Positions 56,257 through 64,000 of a stretch of 64,000 nt of DNA are shown piece by piece. The notes under the pieces are model-generated. The model was given only the letters and a program-made list of their open reading frames with translations. It had not been told where the DNA came from and made no database searches. Position 1 is the stretch's first letter; each line of letters opens with the position of its first letter. This DNA comes from Limanda limanda. Its lineage: Eukaryota > Chordata > Actinopteri > Pleuronectiformes > Pleuronectidae. Made by a program: the position numbers and the translations under genes. The DNA is taken from assembly GCF_963576545.1 (NCBI RefSeq), contig NC_083646.1:11862991-11926990 (forward strand), read 5' to 3'.

Positions 56257-58418
56257 TCAGGTCTTTACCGGGGTGGAGCACACCCTTGGTAACAGAGATT
56301 TGCTTTGACCCTGAAAGGCAGCGACTGTCTTACTCTCACTCTGTTGTCCGGCAACAGGCTGGCTTTGGCACGGGTTTGGCTTCTTCAGGTTGCTGCGCTG
56401 CTTGGAAGGCTTAGAAGAAGAGATGGCCTTGTTTTGCCTAGCGGGGCTGCCCCTCCTACTCGCTGGGGTAATGGCACTGATGGGCTGGTTTTCGCCGTTA
56501 CTCGCCGCCGCTGCGCCCTCATGTGAGGGGTGGGCCTTTCGTGGGGACAGGATGGGGGCGACGTGAACCCACGTCAGACTCGGCTCAGAGCTTTGACCTG
56601 CTTTGTAGTTTGAGAGCTTGCCTCGGTCCTCGCTGTCATTGTCCTTTCCCTTTGTGTCCGCAGTGAGCCGTCTGTCACCGGCCACATCTGGGGAAATTGG
56701 ATTTGCATCAGGTGCCAATGACGGAGGAGGTGGAGGAGGAGCAGAGGGTTTGTCCCTTTCATCATGATCTCGCTTCACCCTCTTCTCTTCTGTTCCGACA
56801 TGAGGGCACTTGAGAAGCAGAGGGGAAGGCGTGGGACTGCATGTACTTGTCCAGCTGAGTCTGCGTTTCTGGAAAAACAAGCAGTAGAGCAATTTGCATG
56901 AGAACGTGAAAACTTACAGCGGTGGCGGTGGTGGTGGCGATGGCTTGTTTTGTGTGTTCTCACCTTGACGGGAATATGTAGCTGATCCCTGTGCTTATGC
57001 GGCGGCGTGGAGCTGGAACTGTCTTGGAGGGAGAGGGCAGGGGACGTGGCCACGCTGGAGTTTGAGGAGGCCGGCGGAGTCGAGATCTGAGGAAACCAAA
57101 GCTTGAGCATCATCTCCACCTGGAGCAGCGTGTTCAGGTACTTCTCACTAAAAATAGAAGAAAAGAGGGACATATACGTAAATTGATGGAACAGATGGTG
57201 AAGAAAGTGTGCACTGCATGATAAAACATCTGGATGCTTAGAATCCTGTATATAGATCTTAGTAATACGTCCTCTAAACTGCAGTGTTGCTCTACCATGG
57301 ATGTGAATGCTGTAACTCTACCCACCCCGAGGACTGATAAATAAAACATGGAATAGGAGAGGAGGCTTGAAAGACATCACTATAACAATCCTCCCCTCTA
57401 GTTATAACTACAATTTAATAATCATTAAGATGTTGTGTCACCGATTAAACACTGAGGGTGGACGTGGGACAATGTTATAATGACAATGATATCTCACCCG
57501 CTGTTTGGTCTCTGTAGAACCCCCACAATCCTCTGGATTCGATCCACAGCAACACTCTGCTGGAAAGTACTCAAACCTGTCAATCAAAGACATATTCCTC
57601 CAGTCAGACGTTTACACCTTTGAGTCGTGGAAACTGTGCACATGTTGACACGCAATGCCTCACACACACACACACCACTTTCTCTTGGGAGATCAGTACT
57701 CTCTCGTGAGCTGATGACTCAGCCACAAGACTGTCGCTTCACACACGCTGCACTTTGGACTGCATCAATAAGCAGAAAAACTCCCTATTACATGGTGGAG
57801 ACTGCTCAGACCTCTCGAACCATGCACTCAGCATCTTGAGTTACCAGTCTGCACACATGCTTATCTGAAGGTGCTAGCGTGCGGCGTGGATGCTTACCGC
57901 GCTCGAATCGACCCCTCTTCAGACCACTCAGCAGCTCCAGCAGGGGCCTGACAAAACCCTGCAGCTCCGCACACTGACAAGAGGGAGAGAAGACAGATCC
58001 CGACTGAGTTTGGGTTTGGACTTTCTTTCTAAATCATTCTGCTGGGACTTGCTCTGTCATCTATCCTCTGTTTCCTGCACCCTGACCCATCCCTCACCTT
58101 CTGAGAAAACTGCAGGTCGCCGTGGGATTTGGCGATCTGGTTTGAAGGACCCGTCTCGTCCGCCTTCTTGCCGCCACTCTCCAACCTGTACGACTCCTCC
58201 TCTTCCTCTTTATCTGTGAAGGAATCGCACGTCCACTGGGACCCTGGGCTTTCCGACCCCCGATCTCCGTTGGCCGTAGCCCCTCCCGAGGAGGAGCCGT
58301 CCGTGAGGAAGACATCCGCGTCGTCCTCCACCTGATCCGAGTCGCTGAACGGGAGGCTGTCGCTGGAGCTCAGGGAATCGAAGCAGGCCTGGGTGGAAGT
58401 GCTGCCCTGGGACTGCAT
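56257..58418 (-). CDS. ciart: circadian-associated transcriptional repressor (CIART/CHRONO), 5 coding exons, 423 aa
   Basis: CIART is a nuclear clock protein that represses CLOCK:BMAL1-driven transcription. Coding exons, 5' to 3': 58098-58418, 57898-57973, 57498-57576, 56964-57147, 56257-56868, with matching phases. The ATG at 58418 lies a few bases inside an exon whose acceptor is CCCCACAG, so the first exon is non-coding. Residues 1-107 are Ser/Asp/Glu-rich and end in GDLQFSQK. Residues 108-183 are the conserved helical core (CAELQGFVRPLLELLSGLKR, GRFERGLSTFQQSVAVDRIQ, EKYLNTLLQVEMMLKLWFPQ), closely matching human CIART. The last exon has a proline run, basic stretches (EEKRVKRDHDERDK) and LTWVHVAPILSP, the counterpart of human LTWIHTTPI. 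Human CIART is 385 aa. Identity is based on the core motif and on linkage to prpf3. Confidence 0.93.
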
Positions 58419-58938
58419 TGCTGCTGTGGGGCAGGAGCAGAGGGACGGGGGTTATTATGACAAGTCAAACCTGATTGAATGTAAACTTAAAGGGACACAG
58501 GTCAAGTGGAGACAGATGAGAAGTGGAAATCATGCAAAATAACTGATTTCCTGGTGCTTTACCTCCTTCAATAATTCCCCAAATTACTCAAAATGGTGGG
58601 TATACCAGTGCCCTAGTTTAACATGGTGCAGAGTGGGACTGGGGCAAGGCAGTAGGCACACAATGGTAGTGCATGTCTGGCTCCCATTGAGGAGATTGGA
58701 GAGGAGAGTAAAGTGTGAGGGGGATGGGAGATTGTAGGGTAGTGAAATCAGAATAGGCCGTCTCCCTCTCTCACTCTCTCTCTGCCTCCAGTGCTCTCTC
58801 TCTCTCTCTGGCCCCTCCTCTCTGTCTCAGGCTTGCTCTCCCCCCCCTTGGTTTCACACACAAACCTCTCTCTCTTTCCTCTCCGGCTGTGTTTCTGTAT
58901 GCCTCTCTGCTCTCCCTTCAGCTCATCCTGTTTGTTAT

Positions 58939-59058
<120 letters not shown>

Positions 59059-59229
59059 GCCTGGTGCTCCTCTTCCTTTCCTCTTCCACAGACCAACCCA
59101 CCTCCTTTTCCTCTTGTTCACATTTTACGTTCTCCATCTCAGGCCATGTGCCTTCTCTCCTCTCTTTTCCCTTTCTTTCTTTCCCTCTGTGTAATCTGCT
59201 TTCGGGGCCGGATTCCACCACCACAAGAG

Positions 59230-59275
59230 TGGGGGGAATTAAGAAGGGGGCGGGGGGGGGGGGGGGGGGGGGTGA
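59230..59275. repeat. G-rich block with a 21-base G run
   Basis: GGGGGG (59231-59236), GGGGG (59246-59250) and a 21-base G run (59252-59272). A second G run lies at 59773-59786. Both are in ciart intron 1. They could form G-quadruplex in DNA; in the minus-strand transcript they are C-rich. Confidence 0.85.
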
Positions 59276-60121
59276 CTGGAAGACACCCGGCCCCCTTACA
59301 CACAAACACAGCTTGTGTCACTATCACATGTACAGTCTAAAAAAAAAACAGTTTGTCCACATAGATGGAATAAAGAGGCAGAACCACTTCAGAGTTCACG
59401 TGTAGGAAGATAACACCAAACTTGTTTGAGCTTTTTACACCTGACACATTATTTTGCTAAATGTTCTGTCTGAACATATAGGGAAGTCATCTAGTGGATG
59501 ACTTCCCTGGTTCCTTTTACAACCAAAGGTCGCTATGTCCTCATGCATTAAAAGTGGAAGAAGATCCCAATTAAATGAATTCCTTTTTTTCTGATCTGGT
59601 CCACAGCCCCTGGGATGGGGATGGGGGGGGTACAGGGTGGGGTGGGGTGGTGGGGTCTGCACAGGTATTGGCATGGACCACGAGGCTGCGTCTCAGGTGC
59701 TGGCTGCCTGTCTGCGCACCCACACTGCCGCTGCACAATATCATACAATATGTTCTGTAGCGTTGAGAAGGAGGGGGGGGGGGGGGCGTCAGGAATCGAA
59801 CCGGTGACACCAAACAACACAGCAAATATCCGAGCGAGGCTGGAATAAGATGTATCATTGTTTTGTTGCGGAAATGTTAAAAGTCCTAGCAATCGCATGT
59901 TATTACGAGGTAGTAACAGATAATAATGAATGATAATAATAGTTGGTGTAAAGCTCCATGAGGAAATAAAGCTGTGTTGATGAAAAATGCAATCCGTCTC
60001 CAGATCTATCTGGGCAGGAAATTCCTTCAGGCTGCACCGTGAACTTCTGGAGACGTTGCAGACCCACAGCTACACACTAACACACACTCACAGACACACA
60101 ATCACACGCATATTTACTCAC

Positions 60122-60290
60122 CCTCTGTTATATGCTATTAAACACCAGCAGCTGCCACCTAAACAAAGCGTGTGTGTCCGTCCTCTGGTCCGTCAGTGCT
60201 CGGTCCGAACCGGATCATCCTCGTGAGCTCTCCCAGCATCCGCTCTCCACCCGGCGGCTCCTCTGTGTGACTCCTCTCTCTCCTTCTCTC
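60122..60290 (-). other. ciart: ciart non-coding exon 1 (5' UTR)
   Basis: The minus strand has a strong donor, AACAGAGG|GTGAGTAAATA, with the exon ending at 60122. The coding exon's acceptor lies just upstream of 58418, so the first intron would be about 1.7 kb. The 5' limit is not visible; a CT-rich stretch at 60263-60316 probably lies at or just beyond the TSS. Confidence 0.5.
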
Positions 60291-60339
60291 TCTCCTTCTC
60301 TCTCTCTTTCTCTCTCCGCTTTACGAGCCACAACATGTG

Positions 60340-60455
60340 CTCAGATTCACGTGCCCACGGCCTGGCATCCCATTGGCTCCCGGCCTGGCAGCGGCGCACG
60401 CCATTGGCCGACGCTTCCAGCCAGTGATCGCTTTGCTCGCCTCTGATTGGACGCT
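60340..60455 (-). promoter_or_regulatory. ciart: ciart promoter: one E-box and three CCAAT boxes
   Basis: A perfect CACGTG E-box (60348-60353) is the canonical CLOCK:BMAL1 site. Upstream of it on the coding strand are three CCAAT motifs (plus-strand ATTGG at 60372-60376, 60403-60407 and 60446-60450), typical of NF-Y-bound promoters. A second CACGTG lies in intron 1 at 59397-59402. The region is GC-rich relative to its surroundings. Confidence 0.55.
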
Positions 60456-60599
60456 GGCCCGGGCACTCACGGTGCTGCGCGTTCATGTGTCGCCGGTGTG
60501 CACGGAGCGCGGAGCCGGGGCCACATGCACGCGATTCACACCAGAGATGCTCGATTTATCTGCTTCTCTGTGCGTCCCGATGTGAAGACGACCCCGCCC

Positions 60600-63300
60600 A
60601 CCACACTCATAATAAACTACTACACGTCGTGAACGCGCCCGCATCAATAATAAAACCTTACGCAGGTCCTTCTGCGATTACACTGATGTGATGAAAAGTA
60701 ACGAGCAAGAAGGAAAATCTCAATGAGGATGGTGCTCGAATGTGAGGATCAGAAAGTGCTTGTGTGCTCTTTCCCTGGTTCCCTGCTCATTTCTTCAGCT
60801 CGGCTATAAACTAAATGTGTGATCAACAGATGATCCAATAGCTTCATGGCGTGATAGACGATTCCTAATAACCATGGCAGGAGCAGGAGCGGAAACATCA
60901 CATTTGAATGGCTGAGGTTATGTAGGAATACCTGAAAACGACAACTTGTTATTCTAAGATTATTCTTTGAACCTGCATGTATCGGCCAGCATACATTGGA
61001 TCTTATAACTGTTCGTCTAAATGTATTATTGTAAAGTTTTGGTAGTTTTGTATTAGGAGATTTGCATTATTTTGTATTTTCTCAAGTTGTCTTGCGAGGG
61101 ACTAAACACATGAGTCACACAAACCAGTTTATCAGGCTTAGCCACACACATATTTCGTCTCACAATCATCCTAAATATTCCTTAGGTTGATGAGAAATGT
61201 GTTCACGTTGTACACATTGCAAAACCAGAAAAGAAAAAGATTTCACTTTTTTTAATAGAATTTTGATTTCATTGTGCCTCTATTGATAAATTAAAGTCAG
61301 TAATACATCAAAAGAGATAGAGATATGACCGTAATGCAAAAAGTTACTTTCCAGATCCACGGATTTATGGCTGTGGAGCAACAACCCCCTCCCTGAGCTT
61401 TACCTTGCTAGAGTGAACTCAATGACCCTCGCTTGAAACGTATAGAGGAGTTCATCAGCCTAAGGACCACACACACAAACACACACCAACACACACACAC
61501 AGATCACCAGATGTATTGGTATTTTCTCTCCTCATAAGACTTTAACTGCTGGTCAGTTATAATGCTGGCTTTACTGGTATTTTTAGATGGGAAATACCAG
61601 GTTCAAGCGTGAGGAGTGAGTGGGGGGATGCCTCCTCTAAGCGCCTTGCATGTTGCACCGAGGAAGGGGCTGCTTCCCATCCCCCGCTATACATACAACA
61701 TACGAACGAACCCAATGACCCTCTCCTCAACACAGGCACACACACACAGACACACGCACACAGCTATCCATAGGACTTTGTATTGACTTCTATTCATTGT
61801 GGACAGCCCAGCCCAACCCTTTTCCTCAAATTGACAGTTACAAAATCAAGATCTACCACTGACCTCAACCAGAATCTCAGAAATTAGTTTTGGCCTCAGT
61901 AGGACCAGGCTTTGGGCTCCATGAGGTCTACTGGACCGGACAAGGTCAGTGTTTATGCTATTCCAAGTCCTAAAGGGGCAACAGAAACAAGTGGAAAACA
62001 ACAATACCTTTCTTTTAACATTGTAACCATGCACAATCCCTTGGTAACCTTAGCACCAGGTGAGCAAACCATCCCATAGTGTCCGAACAATACAAAGGTT
62101 AACCTTAAACCCAAGGTTGTTGTTTGTGTATACCAGCACCAGGTCAAAAGAAAAAAGCTTTCCAGCCTAGCATTCCAATGAACCACATGAACCCAGTGAA
62201 CCTCCTCTGAGTTCACGGAGGCTGGAGACCACCCCCATCATTTCCATCACCCATCCCCCTGGGTCCCTTCCCCCCACCTGGTTTCTGTGGTGTTTTTTTC
62301 TACATTCTCTTCCCGTCCCCATCCCTTGTGTTGACATGCTTGAGAATTCAATAGCAGTAACCATGTTAAGCTTAAGCCTATGGGTATGGTGTGCGTTTGA
62401 CATTGAAGTGGGTTAAGGTGTCATGCGTCAAATTAGTTCCCCATATGACCAAATACACCCTTCCTCAGTTGGGTCACTCGGGGCAAACATTGAGTCACGC
62501 TAAGAGAATCACTTGTGTTGCTTGTGAAGTTACAACACAGTGTAGATGATTTGTTGATAGTGGACCTTGTGGAGCTTGTGTCCTCAGATGACAAGAGCAG
62601 CGGATGACGGTCGTGCCGAGAGCTCAGTGGCAGCTCTTTAAGTCATGTTGAATATCACATTCATAAGCAACCTGTAATGACGAGACGTTACTCTGTGCTC
62701 ATTGTGAAGGCATGCAGGCCTTCGGGTGGTGAACCCACGCAGGAGTTTCTTTAAGGCCAAATGCACAGAGCAGGTGTGGTGAGAGCCAGACACTGAAACA
62801 GAAATGTGATCTGCCTGAGGGAAGACCGAGGCCTAAAGAGAGACTAAACCGTCTCCCCCTCTTTTTGCAGAGGCCGAGGCACGTTGGATCACGTTTCACC
62901 TGGAAACCGGACAGTTGGGAAACAATCGCACACTGCTGCTGTCCTTGTTGCACTGGACCTGTCTACCTGCCTGACTGCCTGTCTGTCTCTCTGCCTGCGT
63001 CCCCCTCCCTCTTAAACTGTCATCTTTCAGTTAGATAAATTTGACTTTAGAAAACAAGACGAATTCCTGTATGGTTGCAAACGTTTCAGCTTCAGGACGT
63101 GACAGACAGGACGAATACACCTTAAATATCCTAATAATGAATTAGTATGGTTGTTAAGGAGCATGATTATCCTAGTTTGAAGCAGCCGAGCACAAAGTGA
63201 TGACATAGCTCCGCACATTTTATGATCCATTATCTCTCTTTCTGTCAAGCAAACAGATTCTGTTTTGGTGAACAGCGCTTTCACAACAGACTCCTCTCAG
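60600..63300. other. upstream of ciart, no gene seen
   Basis: No supported exon on either strand. It contains short CA runs (about 61468-61500 and 61737-61760), a diverged repeat copy and otherwise AT-rich DNA. APH1A and C1orf54, neighbours of CIART in human, were not seen. Confidence 0.45.
61737..62130. repeat. (CA)n-linked teleost repeat, longer copy
   Basis: A CA run is followed by AGCTATCCATAGGACTTTG, TATTGACTTCTATTCATTG, AAATCAAGATCTACCACTGA, AGTAGGACCAGGCTTTGG and TCCATGAGGTCTACTGGACC. It shares its left part with 50005-50160. I recognise the family from teleost genomes but cannot name it. Confidence 0.55.
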
Positions 63301-63306
63301 ATCCTA

Positions 63307-63722
63307 TTAAAGAGATAGTTCACCCAAAAATTTAGATTCACTTATTATCTACTACACAAAAAACGTTAGTAGTTTCAGGGGTAAACAGTGTTTGCAGCCG
63401 AATGTAATAGAAATGAAATAACTTGGCAACGACTTCTTCAATTTGAAAAAAATAAATAATGATACAGAAATATCCTCTTATTACTCCTGTGTTGTTAGTA
63501 AGCCCCAACATTAAAAATTGACTGGAAACGGTTTAATTTACGTCATGTTTTTTACCCCAATGTCATCTGTCATTCTCCTCCTAGTTGTAGGAGCAGTAAC
63601 TGCAGCTTGATTTGGCTGCGACCCTGTTGTTTGGACTCCAACACTTCACCCACCCCTCCGTTGACCTAGTGGGCAGTAGGTAATGAGTGAGTTTTCATTT
63701 TTTGGGTGAACTATCCCTTTAA
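63307..63722. mobile_element. MITE-like element with inverted ends flanked by TTAA
   Basis: The left end TTAAAGAGATAGTTCACCC and the right end GGGTGAACTATCCCTTTAA are inverted copies differing at one position, and both terminate in TTAA. The element is about 416 bp with no open frame of interest. This matches a very common teleost non-autonomous element with AGTTCACCCAAAAAT ends. TTAA at both borders would fit a piggyBac-type target site but may simply be part of the terminal repeat. Confidence 0.7.
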
Positions 63723-63929
63723 AGGATGTGAGCTGTGCCTCTGCAGCTGTGGGATAATATATGTTTATACTAGTTTACAATAAATGTCCATGACCGAGTT
63801 GTAAACACCAACATGACCATGTGATCAGACTGCACCTCCCTGGCTGCACCAGAGGTCTGCTCACATTTCAGAAGGTTCTTCACCAGTTGGAGAAACGCTC
63901 CGCTCGGAGATTTGTGAATGAAACCCACC

Positions 63930-64000
63930 GGCACGCCCCCGAGAAGGCCCAGCCAATAACGTGGGGAGAATGCTCTAAATCCCGCCCCTCTCAGACCGCT
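63930..64000. promoter_or_regulatory. possible promoter at the right edge (CCAAT and GC boxes)
   Basis: GCCAATAACG (about 63953-63962) and CCCGCCCC (63980-63988) occur within the last 70 bases, a combination typical of promoters. The gene, if any, lies outside the window, so direction cannot be told. Confidence 0.2.

Overview
This window is vertebrate nuclear DNA, almost certainly from a teleost fish and probably a percomorph. Small phase-matched exons are separated by GT-AG introns. There are many (CA)n/(TG)n tracts and several interspersed repeats that I recognise from memory as typical of teleosts. There is no bacterial-style gene packing. Four genes can be read exon by exon. All lie on the minus strand, in the order (right to left) ciart, prpf3, rprd2, tars2, which is the order of the human 1q21.2 block CIART-(MRPS21)-PRPF3-RPRD2-TARS2.

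Layout. 1-3.2 kb: probable 5' end of an unidentified secreted or membrane protein gene read leftward, with two phase-compatible coding exons behind a GA-rich leader. 3.2-15.1 kb: no gene seen; microsatellites and repeat copies. 15.1-25.9 kb: tars2, 18 coding exons, 693 aa, mitochondrial threonyl-tRNA synthetase. 26-30.2 kb: intergenic DNA and rprd2 3' UTR, including a fold-back element. 30.2-41.3 kb: rprd2, 10 coding exons, 1214 aa, an RNA polymerase II CTD-binding protein. 41.5-47.5 kb: prpf3, one non-coding and 16 coding exons, 709 aa, a U4/U6 snRNP protein. 47.6-53.8 kb: no gene seen, although mrps21 sits here in human. 53.8-60.3 kb: ciart, a 5' UTR exon plus 5 coding exons, 423 aa, a circadian repressor. 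60.6-64 kb: repeats, a MITE-like element, and CCAAT/GC-box sequence at the right edge.

The genes do not form a pathway. Three are housekeeping genes (mitochondrial translation, Pol II transcription, splicing) and the fourth is clock-controlled. The most unusual observation is that tars2 keeps an intact aminoacylation core and zinc ligands but has lost most of the catalytic residues of its proofreading site. Other points of note are a GC-AG intron in prpf3, an E-box with three CCAAT boxes at the ciart promoter, and the missing mrps21. All exon boundaries come from reading splice consensus, codon phase and remembered protein similarity; no alignment was run.
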